Shown: piece by piece, positions 1-8,303 of the stretch
How the letters are laid out: each line of letters opens with the position of its first letter
Position numbering within the stretch: the stretch's first letter is position 1
NCBI GenBank assembly: GCA_963790875.1
Contig: CAWBQT010000003.1
Location: forward strand, 1,178,001 to 1,242,000
Direction of reading: 5' to 3'
Source of the DNA: AP-15 sp963790875
GTDB lineage: Bacteria > Pseudomonadota > Alphaproteobacteria > ATCC43930 > CGMCC-115725
DNA: 64,000 nucleotides
The notes under the pieces: generated by a model
Database searches by the model: none
What the model was told of the DNA's origin: nothing
Seen by the model: the letters and a program-made list of their open reading frames with translations, nothing else
Made by a program: the position numbers and the translations under genes

Positions 1-16
1 CTACGCCGCCTCGGTA

Positions 17-283
17 ATGGAGAAAGTAGGAATTGCGAAACAGCAGCGCGAGGCTGCCAAGCGTCCCGCGCAAATGAGGCGGACGTTGCCGAGGCCGATT
101 GCGCCGGCGCAGGCGGCTAATGCTGAATTCATGCGGCCGGTGACGCCGCCGACTGCGGCCCCACCGCCGCCCGAAAATTTCATCGAAGTGGTTCTGACCA
201 GCGGCGAGCGGCTCCGCATCCCCCCCGATCCCGCCACGCTTCGCATGGTGCTTGCCGTGCTGCGCGAGCAACCACCTCGCTAG
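17..283 (+). pseudogene. IS66-family accessory protein (TnpA/OrfA-type) remnant
   Basis: The reading frame is open to the window edge, so the true start may lie outside. The C-terminal third (IEVVLTSGERLRIPPDPATL, then VLAVLREQ) resembles the C-terminal strand-turn-helix of the small accessory protein encoded first in IS66 elements. The middle is a low-complexity Pro/Ala linker. No tnpB or tnpC follows; the next 100 bases are non-coding and a reverse-strand chromosomal gene begins. It therefore looks like a left-over piece of an IS66 element, not a working one. The family call rests on one short motif and could be wrong. Confidence 0.45.
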
Positions 284-384
284 GGAGTTGAATCCGGCCC
301 GGGCTCGAGCCGACAGGTTCAGGATTGCCCGAGGGCCCGCCTGGGCGACTGCAAATCATCGTCGTTACTCCCGCGGTGATTCCG

Positions 385-762
385 TCAGGCCGCCTTCGGC
401 AATAGCGCCTCCGAATATCCCCGCCGACGCATCTTATCGAGCACCAGCTTGACCGGCCTGCCTAGCCACAATGCGTATACCGTATGGTCATCGACCATGT
501 CGTCGGTCAGCGGGTGTATCAGGATGTCGAGGCCCTCGCGGTTCAGCATCAGCCATGGCACAACGGTCTGAAACTGCGCGTTTTTGAAGATCATTTGGAA
601 CTGCGGTACCGGATGCGGGCCAACTCGCTCGCCGCTATTGGGGCCGAGCTCGACATCGAACCGCGCGCCGAGTTCGGCCTTCAGCTTTTCCGCGATTGGT
701 AATGTCGCGGCATCGTAATACACATGGGCGTGGTAGCCGTAAACCGCCGGTGCGTTGCGCAT
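385..762 (-). CDS. DOPA 4,5-dioxygenase family protein
   Basis: About 125 residues, the usual length for the small bacterial proteins of this family. The start region reads YGYHAHVYYDAATLP, with the HxHVYYD signature that supplies metal-ligand histidines, and further histidines follow in GPHPVPQFQMIF and LIHPLTDD. I chose the ATG at 762 because GGAG lies nine bases upstream. An in-frame ATG at 777 would add five residues. Family members cleave catechol-type rings or are of unknown role. The partners here are a phosphatase and a dehalogenase on the same strand, which do not define a pathway. Confidence 0.8.
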   Translation of the reverse strand: MRNAPAVYGYHAHVYYDAATLPIAEKLKAELGARFDVELGPNSGERVGPHPVPQFQMIFKNAQFQTVVPWLMLNREGLDILIHPLTDDMVDDHTVYALWLGRPVKLVLDKMRRRGYSEALLPKAA

Positions 763-857
763 CAGAAGTAACTCCATAGTCGGCTCGCGAAACTCAAGGC
801 CAACATTCCCTAGATCTCGAGGCGTTGCAAGGCCAGGATTCCAACGGCAAGATCCGG

Positions 858-1475
858 TCAGCCGAGACCCGCGAGGTGCTGGGTCTCGTTCAGCGAGCGG
901 ATCACGAAGCTGTCGTTGGCGAAAGACAAGCAGTTGATGCCGCACGGATCCTGCTGAAGCTGCCAGTAGCGCGACAGCGGCAGTTCCATCGCATGCAGCA
1001 ACAGCACCCGATTGACGCTGTCATGCCCGACAATGACGAGGGTCTCCGCCGATCGGCGCCGCAGGAGTTCGTGGAGGGCGGCGGTGGTGCGCGCCAGCAG
1101 CGCCGCCAGAGTCTCGCCCCCCGGGATCGACGCCAGATGCGGCGCCCGGAACCACAGATCGATCTCTTGCGGCCAGCGCCGCACGGCCTCGTCGCGGGTC
1201 AACCCCTGCCAGGCGCCGTAATCGATATCGGCCAACCCGTCGACCGGCTCGACCGCGAGCCGACAGGCTGCCGCGATCGCTGCCGCGGTGTCGCGGCTAC
1301 GCCCGAGCGGGCTCGTATAGATGGCCTTGGGCTCCCAGGCGGTTGCGATGCGGAGCGCCGCCGCCTGCGCCTGGCGTCGGCCGCGATCGGACAATGCCAG
1401 CTCGGCGCGGCCGCGAAACCGTTCGGGCTGGTGCCAGTCGACATGGCCATGACGCACCAACACGATTTCGGTCAT
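858..1475 (-). CDS. Histidine phosphatase superfamily protein
   Basis: Phosphoglycerate-mutase-like fold. The catalytic motif LVRHGHVDW sits at the N terminus (RHG with the phospho-accepting His), the second-half conserved His is in IVGHDSVNR, and the substrate-pocket TSPLGRSRDTA segment is present. About 205 residues, the size of cobalamin/alpha-ribazole phosphatase-like and broad-specificity members. The ATG at 1475 is preceded by AAGGGG. The upstream dehalogenase stops 13 bases before it, so the two are probably cotranscribed. The substrate cannot be told from sequence. Confidence 0.85.
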   Translation of the reverse strand: MTEIVLVRHGHVDWHQPERFRGRAELALSDRGRRQAQAAALRIATAWEPKAIYTSPLGRSRDTAAAIAAACRLAVEPVDGLADIDYGAWQGLTRDEAVRRWPQEIDLWFRAPHLASIPGGETLAALLARTTAALHELLRRRSAETLVIVGHDSVNRVLLLHAMELPLSRYWQLQQDPCGINCLSFANDSFVIRSLNETQHLAGLG

Positions 1476-1488
1476 GCGAACCCCTTGC

Positions 1489-2385
1489 TCAGCCGGCGAG
1501 CGCGGCGGCCCAGCAGGCGATGGCGCCACCGATCTCGGGGCCTGAATCCTCCTGGATGAAGTGGCTGCCGCGGACCGTCACTTGCTTTTGGTTGAGCCAC
1601 CCCCGACAAAATTCGCGCTGCGGCCCGACCAGGATCGCACCCGGGTCGGCATCGACGAAGAGCTTCGGAAGCTCGGTCTTGCTTAGCCAGCGGGCATAGT
1701 CGTCGACCACGGCGACGACCGGCGCCGGCTCGCCGTCGATCGGGATCTGCCGCGGCCAGGCAAGGGTCGGCCAGCGATCTTCGCGGCGCCCGGCGAAAGG
1801 CCGCCGATATTCCGCGATCTCGGCGGGAGCCAGCGGGCGCAGGACCGAAGCGGGCAGCACCCGCTCGACGAACAGATTGCGGTCGAGGATCATTTCCTCA
1901 CCGGCCGGGGAACGGAAGCCCTGGAACACCCGCCGCGAAGCTTCCGGCCAGTCCGTCCAGGCGAGCGGCCGGACGATCCCCTCCATATAGGCGATGCCGG
2001 CAACGCGGTCGCGATGCCGGTTGGCCCAGTCGAAGCCGAGCGCCGACCCCCAGTCGTGGCCGACAATCGTGACCGGATGGTCCGGCGCGATCACGGCGTC
2101 GATGAAACCCCAAAGAAATTCGCGATGACGAGCAAAGCTGTAGGTGTCGGGAGCGGGATCGGGGAGCTTGTCCGAGTCGCCCATGCCGATCAGATCGGGG
2201 GCGAGACAACGGCCGAGGCCGGCCACTTCCGGCATGACGTTGCGCCACAGATAGGAGGATGTCGGGTTGCCGTGCAGAAACAGGAAAACCCGCGAGCCGC
2301 CGCCGAGTTCGACATAGGCGATGCGCCTGCCGGCGACCGTTACGAAACTCTTCGGATGCGGCTCGATCCGGTGGGATGCCGCCAT
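1489..2385 (-). CDS. dhaA: Haloalkane dehalogenase
   Basis: Alpha/beta hydrolase of about 298 residues. It carries the complete set of residues for hydrolytic dehalogenation: HGNPTSSYLWRN gives the halide-binding Asn, GHDWGSALGFDW gives the nucleophile Asp and the adjacent halide-binding Trp, the Glu lies in YMEGIVRP, and the base His is in GSHFIQED. This pattern matches the HLD-II (DhaA/LinB) subfamily, which hydrolyses halogenated alkanes to alcohol and halide. The ATG at 2385 has GAGG eight bases upstream. An upstream TTG at 2421 is less likely. It sits divergently from the SDR gene at 2480 and leads into the phosphatase gene. Confidence 0.88.
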   Translation of the reverse strand: MAASHRIEPHPKSFVTVAGRRIAYVELGGGSRVFLFLHGNPTSSYLWRNVMPEVAGLGRCLAPDLIGMGDSDKLPDPAPDTYSFARHREFLWGFIDAVIAPDHPVTIVGHDWGSALGFDWANRHRDRVAGIAYMEGIVRPLAWTDWPEASRRVFQGFRSPAGEEMILDRNLFVERVLPASVLRPLAPAEIAEYRRPFAGRREDRWPTLAWPRQIPIDGEPAPVVAVVDDYARWLSKTELPKLFVDADPGAILVGPQREFCRGWLNQKQVTVRGSHFIQEDSGPEIGGAIACWAAALAG

Positions 2386-2479
2386 CGGCTTGCCTCTATG
2401 ATCGGCCAACGGATGCTCCAAGGGATGCTATTGTGCCACAAGGTTCCGCTCGGACCACCATGCGCGAAGGAGATCGACC

Positions 2480-3181
2480 ATGCCAGAGCCGGGTTATGAA
2501 GCTGCGCTGATCGTCGGCGCCGGGAGCGGGTTGAGCGCCTCGCTGGCACGGCGCTTCGCCGCCGAGGGGATGCGGGTGGCGCTCGCCGCGCGCGACGTGG
2601 GCAAGCTGGCCGGGCTGTGTGCCGCGACCGGCGCCAAAGCCTTTACCTGTGAAGCCACCGATCCGGCGCAGGTCGCCGGGTTGTTCGCTGCAGTCGAGGC
2701 GGCTTCCGGCGCCCCCGATGTCGTCGTCTACAATGCGAGCGCCCGAGCCCGCGGCCCGGTCGCCGAGCTGGTTCCGGACGAAGTGAGGCGAGCCATCATG
2801 GTCAGCGGGTATGGCGGTTTTCTGGTGGCGCGCGAAGCGGTCGCGCGGATGTTGCCGAAGCGGCACGGCGCGGTGCTGTTCACCGGCGCTTCGGCCAGCG
2901 TCAAGGGCTACCCGCTGTCGGCGCCGTTCGCGATGGGAAAGTTCGCGCTGCGCGGCCTGGCGCAAAGCATGGCCCGCGAATTGGCGCCGCAAGGGATCCA
3001 TGTGGCCCACTTCGTCATCGACGGCGCGATCCGCAATCCGGGCCGGGTCGAGCCGGCCGACAAGCCCGACAGCATGCTCGATCCCGAGGCGATCGCCGCC
3101 ACCTATCTGAGCATCCTCAAGCAGCCGCGCTCGGCCTGGACCTGGGAGGTCGAGCTGCGCCCTTGGGTCGAGCGCTTCTGA
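2480..3181 (+). CDS. Short-chain dehydrogenase/reductase-like protein with Phe at the catalytic Tyr
   Basis: Rossmann protein of 233 residues. The cofactor loop reads VGAGSGLSASLARRF, the NAG-equivalent motif is YNASARARGP, and the catalytic Ser is probably in FTGASASVKG. Where classical SDRs have YxxxK, this one has FAMGK, so the general-base Tyr is Phe. Homologues in the subgroup with the tail ALRGLAQSMAREL often share this change. The protein may therefore be a non-classical reductase or a binding protein. The start has AGGAG seven bases upstream. Confidence 0.82.
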   Translation: MPEPGYEAALIVGAGSGLSASLARRFAAEGMRVALAARDVGKLAGLCAATGAKAFTCEATDPAQVAGLFAAVEAASGAPDVVVYNASARARGPVAELVPDEVRRAIMVSGYGGFLVAREAVARMLPKRHGAVLFTGASASVKGYPLSAPFAMGKFALRGLAQSMARELAPQGIHVAHFVIDGAIRNPGRVEPADKPDSMLDPEAIAATYLSILKQPRSAWTWEVELRPWVERF

Positions 3182-3196
3182 GGCGCCGGAGCGAGC

Positions 3197-3354
3197 GTAG
3201 GGCGGATGAGCGACAGCGTAATCCGCCGCCAGAAGGTGCGCGCATCGGAGATCGGTAAAAGCGGCAGCGCCACCCTTGAAAGCGACTGCGAAATTGCCTG
3301 CATCGATCGAGGCCATCGGCATGGCGGAATGCGCGTTCCGCTTTTCCGCCCTAC
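3197..3354. repeat. Inverted-repeat-bounded intergenic element
   Basis: A 158-bp segment starts with GTAGGGCGGA and ends with its exact reverse complement TCCGCCCTAC. Each end carries a second inner hairpin (GGCGGATGAGCG..CGTAATCCGCC and GGCGGAATGCGCGTTCCGC). This is the architecture of the short palindromic repeats scattered between genes in many alphaproteobacteria. It has no coding capacity of note and lies between the SDR and membrane-protein genes. Confidence 0.6.
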
Positions 3355-3426
3355 GGGTCCTGCGCCCTTGGGGCGGGCAACTGCAACCCGAGGATTCCCG
3401 CTTTCCGCGGGAATGACGCGGATGGG

Positions 3427-4971
3427 GTGGGCGAGGCCGGCCCGGCGAATTCTTGCCCGCGCCTTCTGCAAAGCGGCCCCAGGTGGGAGGTATGGGGCGG
3501 CTTCACCGTGCTGTTGGCCGTCGTCGCCATTCCGGTGCTTTCGACGGTGCTGCCGCCGCTGGTCGATTATCCGAACCATCTGGCACGCATGCACGTCTTG
3601 GCCGAGGGCGGCGATCAATTCTACGCAGTTCGCTGGGCGCCGCTGCCGAATATGGCCGAGGATCTGATCGTACCGCCGCTTGCGCGGCTGATCCCGCTCG
3701 AAACGGCCGGCAAGCTCTTCGTCATCATGACCTTCGGGTTGATCGCCGGCGGCGCTCTGTGCCTCAATCGCGTGGCAACGGGCGGCTGGCGGATCTGGCC
3801 GCTCGCCGCCTTTCTCCTCCTCTACAATCGCACCCTTCTGTGGGGCTTTCTGAACTACCTGTTCGGCCTGGGTGCGGCGCTGCTTGGGACCGCCCTGTGG
3901 CTGGCGCTGGAAGGTCGGCGGCCGTCGCTGCGGGTTGTCGCTTCCTCGATCGCGGCACTTGTTTGCTTCTTCAGCCATCTGGCCGCGTTCGGTATATATG
4001 GCGCGGTGGTCTGCGGCGTCGAGCTGCCGCCGGCCGTCACTGAGCTGCGCGCCCGCCGCTGGCCGGCCCTCCGGCGCCGAGCGGCAATTCTCGCTGCGCA
4101 ATTCATCATTCCGGCCGTGCTGCTGCTCGACTGGCACCAGCAGGCTGCCGACCGCGGGATCAGCTATGCCGGATGGCGCAAGTTTGATCTCTTCTTCAGC
4201 ATCTTCGACAATTACAGCCGCAGCTTCGATATCGGCTGCTTCGCTTTGTTCGCCGGCGGCTTGATCTGGCTCGCCTGCCGCGGGCAGCTCGGCCTCAATC
4301 CGCGGCTCGGCAGCGCGGCGGGGCTTCTGTTTGCTGCCTATCTCGCGGCACCCAGCCGAATTTACGGCGGCTCGGGGTTGGACCATCGCTTGCCCCTCGC
4401 CTTCTTTCTGCTGGTCATAGCCGGCAGCGCCCCGCGCCTTGCGCTGCGGCATGCCCAGGTGGCGGTTGCGGCCACGGCGCTCTTGTTTGCGCTGCGCATT
4501 ATCGTGATCGAACGCGTCTGGTTGCAGGCCGACCAGATTTACTCGGCCGATCTTGCCGCGATCGATGCGCTGCCGGGAGGGGCTCGACTTGCCGTCGCCT
4601 ATCCGCCCGATATGATCCACGTCGTGGCGTTGCCGCAGCTGCACTTGCCGGCGATGGCCGTCGTCCGGCGCAATGCATTCGTGCCGACGCTCTTCGCCGT
4701 CCCCGGCCAACAGCCGCTGGCCCTGCGGCCACCCTGGGCGGCCGTCGCCGATGCGGCGCAGCCGCCGGTGCTGTGGGCCGCCTTGACAGGCGCGGTGCCC
4801 GCGCCGTCGCTGCCGCCGGTGCTGGCGCAATTCGACGATGTCGCATTTGTCGGGCGGGGACATCTGCAAGGGCCGCTGAGCCGTTGTCTGGTACCGGTCG
4901 CCGCGGCGCCGGCCTTCCGGATCTTTGCGGTGCGGCACGGCTTCGGCTGCGCGGCTGCCGACCGAGACTAG
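3427..4971 (+). CDS. Large polytopic membrane protein, possible GT-C-like glycosyltransferase fold
   Basis: About 500 residues with roughly ten hydrophobic segments (for example VLLAVVAIPVLSTVLPP, FLLLYNRTLLWGFLNYLFGL, LAFFLLVIAGSA). An early loop, LVDYPNHLARMHVL, resembles the first acidic luminal loop of GT-C transferases and related bacterial membrane proteins. The C-terminal 130 residues are soluble. The start is uncertain: GTG at 3427 is the longest option, and an internal GTG near 3508 would begin at the first membrane segment. No operon partner. The function is not known. Confidence 0.7.
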   Translation: MGEAGPANSCPRLLQSGPRWEVWGGFTVLLAVVAIPVLSTVLPPLVDYPNHLARMHVLAEGGDQFYAVRWAPLPNMAEDLIVPPLARLIPLETAGKLFVIMTFGLIAGGALCLNRVATGGWRIWPLAAFLLLYNRTLLWGFLNYLFGLGAALLGTALWLALEGRRPSLRVVASSIAALVCFFSHLAAFGIYGAVVCGVELPPAVTELRARRWPALRRRAAILAAQFIIPAVLLLDWHQQAADRGISYAGWRKFDLFFSIFDNYSRSFDIGCFALFAGGLIWLACRGQLGLNPRLGSAAGLLFAAYLAAPSRIYGGSGLDHRLPLAFFLLVIAGSAPRLALRHAQVAVAATALLFALRIIVIERVWLQADQIYSADLAAIDALPGGARLAVAYPPDMIHVVALPQLHLPAMAVVRRNAFVPTLFAVPGQQPLALRPPWAAVADAAQPPVLWAALTGAVPAPSLPPVLAQFDDVAFVGRGHLQGPLSRCLVPVAAAPAFRIFAVRHGFGCAAADRD

Positions 4972-5066
4972 AGCGGTTTCCGATCGAGTAGAACTCGCTT
5001 CACCGATTCCCGTCCGTCTGCTCGGCGCGCATCACCCTGAACGGGGACGCGCCGCCGGGCTCCTGG

Positions 5067-6476
5067 TCAGGCGAGCGCCGGCACAGCCTCGGTCACGGTT
5101 TCGAGCTGGCCGACGGTTTCCCGTCCGAACGCCACCGGGATGAACGCGCCGATCGCCACCACCACGAAAATCGTGCCGAAGAAGATCGTCGGCGAGCCGG
5201 TGTGCGGTATCATCAGAAACGGCGCCAGGACAGCGGCGAAGATCCGCCCGAACAACTCGCCGAAAATGTGCCCGCGAGCGCGTAATGCCGTCGGGAACTG
5301 CTCGGAGAGGTACATGCGGATTGCGGTGAAGGACGACAGCACGGTAAAACCGGTGATCAGCCCTCCCGCGATCATCACCACCGTCGCGTATTGCCCCGCC
5401 CGGTGCGCGATCAGCATCAGGAACAGACCGGGAAGCGAGCCGGCGAGCGCGTAAGCGATCGTCCACCGCCGCCCGATGATCTCCATCAGGAACCCGGTGA
5501 AACCCTTGCCCGGGATGCTTGCGAAGTACACCAGCGACGCCACCCCGAAGCCCAGACTGACCGCCGCGCCCTGGTCGACCAGCGCCTTCGGCAGCAGGGT
5601 GTTAATCAGATTAAAGGCGGTGCCGGCGCAGACGCCGCTCAGAATGCCGACCGTGGTCCAGCGCAGCTGGCCTCTGGCGAACAATGCCCAATAGGGCGGC
5701 AGCGGCTCGTGGGCGGCTTCCCGGTGGTCGCCGAGCGCCGCCACCGTCAGCGGCGGCACGCGGTCGCCGGACCGCCTGATGATCCGGTTGACGATGTCGA
5801 CCGCTGCCTGCGGGCGACCCCTGCGCAAGTGCCAGCGCGGGCTTTCGGGGAGCACAAAATAGACGATGACTGGCACGACGGTTACCGCCAGCCCGCCCGG
5901 TAATGCCAGCAGTCGAAAGGCGTAGGGGTTGCCGGCGAGCAGGAAGGCGATGAACAGCACCGCGGTGAACGAGAGCGCCAGCGCCATCTCGTAGACCGCG
6001 CTGTAGGTGCGCCGGTGCTGCGCCGGCATCAGCTCGGCGGCGATCGGGAACGCCACCGTGACGACGCCGCCGGCGCCAAGGCCGGTCAACAGCCGCACGA
6101 TGATCAGCTGCTCGGCAGTTTGCACCAGCGGGATCAACAAGGTGAAAAACGTCGTGGCGACCACCCCGATCAGCATCACGGTCTTGCGGCTGACGTGGTC
6201 GCCTATCGCCGAGAACGCGAAGCCGCTGACGCACAGCATCAAGGCGGCGCCGCTGGCGAGCCAGCGTTGGTCGGTCTCGGTCAGATGCAGCGGCGCCTTG
6301 GCCAGCACCAGCAGCTGGTTGGTCATCGACAGATCGTAGCCCTCGATAAACCCGACGAGGGCGAGCACGGCGATGATCAGGACTTGGTAGCCGCTGAACG
6401 GGATGCTGTCGAGCTTGCGGCCGAGCACATAGCTCGCCATGGTTGCCGGCCTCTCGAGCGGGCGAGCTTCTTCCAT
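5067..6476 (-). CDS. MFS transporter, AAHS/NiaP-like, paralogue 1
   Basis: About 469 residues with twelve predicted membrane segments and major-facilitator signatures: FIEGYDL in helix 1, the GDHVSRKTVMLIG loop after helix 2, PESPRWHLRRG in the central loop, and IGRRWTIAYAL in the second half. The GYD motif in helix 1 is typical of aromatic-acid/proton and niacin-type symporters. The ATG at 6476 has GGGAGG nine bases upstream, which rules out the 87-residue longer frame. It is the last of three tandem paralogues, all ending in VGQLETV..VPALA or a close variant, so it arose by local duplication. The substrate is not known. Confidence 0.88.
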   Translation of the reverse strand: MEEARPLERPATMASYVLGRKLDSIPFSGYQVLIIAVLALVGFIEGYDLSMTNQLLVLAKAPLHLTETDQRWLASGAALMLCVSGFAFSAIGDHVSRKTVMLIGVVATTFFTLLIPLVQTAEQLIIVRLLTGLGAGGVVTVAFPIAAELMPAQHRRTYSAVYEMALALSFTAVLFIAFLLAGNPYAFRLLALPGGLAVTVVPVIVYFVLPESPRWHLRRGRPQAAVDIVNRIIRRSGDRVPPLTVAALGDHREAAHEPLPPYWALFARGQLRWTTVGILSGVCAGTAFNLINTLLPKALVDQGAAVSLGFGVASLVYFASIPGKGFTGFLMEIIGRRWTIAYALAGSLPGLFLMLIAHRAGQYATVVMIAGGLITGFTVLSSFTAIRMYLSEQFPTALRARGHIFGELFGRIFAAVLAPFLMIPHTGSPTIFFGTIFVVVAIGAFIPVAFGRETVGQLETVTEAVPALA

Positions 6477-6767
6477 CGTGACCTCCCAGATCGGTCGAGC
6501 CTGGGGGCCATTGGAAAGCGCGAAACCAGCGAGGCCGGCGGTCGCCGCTAGCGATGTTGAGGTATGAGATTGCTTATCTTTTCTGCCGACCCCTCGCGGG
6601 TTCCGGCGCCTATCCAAGAGGCCGCCGGACCGACGTGTTGCTCCTGTTCCAAATCGAGGCGGCGTTTTCGCTCGCCGTGGTTGGCCGGTCGCGAGGCATA
6701 GGACGCTAGCCGATCGGCCGGCGATTGTCATCCGCAAATGGGGCGCGGGCGGGCCGCCGACGCCCGA

Positions 6768-8174
6768 TTAGGCGAGCGCCGGCGCGGTCTCGGTCACGGT
6801 TTCGAGCTGGCCGACGGTCTCACGGCCGAACAAGAGCGGGATGAAGGCGCCGATCGTGACCATGACGAGGATCGTGCCAAAGAATACGGCCGCGGAGCCG
6901 GTGTGTGGCGTCATCAGAAAGGGTGCGAGAACTCCGGAAAAGATCCGTCCGGTCGACTCGCCAAAGGCATGGCCGCGGCCGCGCAGCGCGGTCGGGAACT
7001 GCTCGGCCAGATAGACCCGGAACGCAGTGGCGGTGGAGAGCGCCGTGAAGCCGGTCAACAATGCCCCGGTGACCATCGCCACCCCCGCGAGGTGGCCGGC
7101 TTGGTGGGCGAGGAGCATCAAAAGCAGGCCGGGCAGCGAGCCGGCGAGCGCATAGAATATCGTCCAACGCCGGCCGATGACTTCCATTAGGTAGCCGGTG
7201 AAGCCCTTGCCCGGGATGCTCGCGAGAAACACCAGCGAGGCCACGCCAAAACTCGCGCGGACCGCCGCACCCTGATCGACGAGCGCCTTCGGCAACAGCA
7301 CCGAGATCAGAAAAAAGGACGTACCCGCAAAGACATAGCTCGAGATCCCGATGGCCGTCCAGCGAAGCTGCCTGGGATGGAACAGCGCCCGATAGGGCGG
7401 CAGTTCCTCGCCGACCGTGGCGAGGGCGCCGAGCGCCGCGACGGTCAGCGGCGCCACCCGGTCGCCGGCCCGCCGGATGATCCGGTTGACGGTGTCGACG
7501 GCGGCCTCGGCGTGGCCGCGGCGCAGATACCAGCGCGGGCTTTCCGGGATCGCGAAATGGATCAGGGCCGGCACGACGAAAAAGGCGAGCCCGCCGGGCA
7601 ATGCCATCAGCCGGAACGCGTTCTGATTGCCGGCGAGCACGAAGCCGACAAAGGGCAGCAGCGCGAAGGAACAGGCGAGCGCCATTTCATAGACGGCGCT
7701 GAAGGTGCGCCGGTGCTGCGCCGGCATCAGTTCGGCGGCGATCGGAAACGGCGCAAAGACGGCAAAGCCGCCGAAGAGGCCGGTCAAGAGACGCACGGCG
7801 ATTAGCTGCTCGGCGGTCTCGACCAGCGTGATCAACAGCGTAAAGAACGTGATCCCGGCGACGCCGATCAGCATGACCGTCTTGCGGCTCCAATGGTCGG
7901 AGACCGTCGAAGCGATGAAGCCGCCGACGCAGACCATCATCGTCGAGGCGACGGCGAGAAACCGGATGTCTCCGGGCGTCAGATGCAGCGGCTCCTTGGC
8001 CAGCACCAAGAGCGAGCCGGTCATTACCAAGTCGTAGCCGTCGACAAAGCCGACGAGCGCCAGCACGCCAATCAGCATCAGGTGATAGCCGCCGAACGGA
8101 ATGCTGTCGAGCTTTTGACCGAGCACATGGCCGGCCACCATCGCGGGCCGGACGATCGAGCGCGCCTCTACCAT
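6768..8174 (-). CDS. MFS transporter, AAHS/NiaP-like, paralogue 2
   Basis: About 468 residues, twelve membrane segments, with FVDGYDLVMTGSLLVL in helix 1, SDHWSRKTVMLIG after helix 2 and PESPRWYLRRG at the centre. The ATG at 8174 follows GGGAGG. It is the most divergent of the three tandem copies in the first half (for example TGLFGGFAVFAPF where the others have TGLGAGGVV or TGVGAGGVV), which suggests a shifted substrate. It is separated from paralogue 1 by about 290 bases of leader DNA and from paralogue 3 by about 130. Confidence 0.88.
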   Translation of the reverse strand: MVEARSIVRPAMVAGHVLGQKLDSIPFGGYHLMLIGVLALVGFVDGYDLVMTGSLLVLAKEPLHLTPGDIRFLAVASTMMVCVGGFIASTVSDHWSRKTVMLIGVAGITFFTLLITLVETAEQLIAVRLLTGLFGGFAVFAPFPIAAELMPAQHRRTFSAVYEMALACSFALLPFVGFVLAGNQNAFRLMALPGGLAFFVVPALIHFAIPESPRWYLRRGHAEAAVDTVNRIIRRAGDRVAPLTVAALGALATVGEELPPYRALFHPRQLRWTAIGISSYVFAGTSFFLISVLLPKALVDQGAAVRASFGVASLVFLASIPGKGFTGYLMEVIGRRWTIFYALAGSLPGLLLMLLAHQAGHLAGVAMVTGALLTGFTALSTATAFRVYLAEQFPTALRGRGHAFGESTGRIFSGVLAPFLMTPHTGSAAVFFGTILVMVTIGAFIPLLFGRETVGQLETVTETAPALA

Positions 8175-8303
8175 GGCAACCTCCCAGACCGCCCGACACC
8201 GCGAACCGGTCAGGGCGGGGCTCGGCAGTTTTTGGGACCGCTCGGCGATCTCGTGCCTGTGGCGGCGGTCCTGTGGCGCCACTCGGTTGCTCTCGGCGGC
8301 GGC

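Noticed and set aside
3103..4938. 611-codon minus-strand open frame
   Set aside because: Antisense to the membrane-protein gene; composition is Arg/Gln/Glu-rich low complexity typical of a shadow frame in high-GC DNA.
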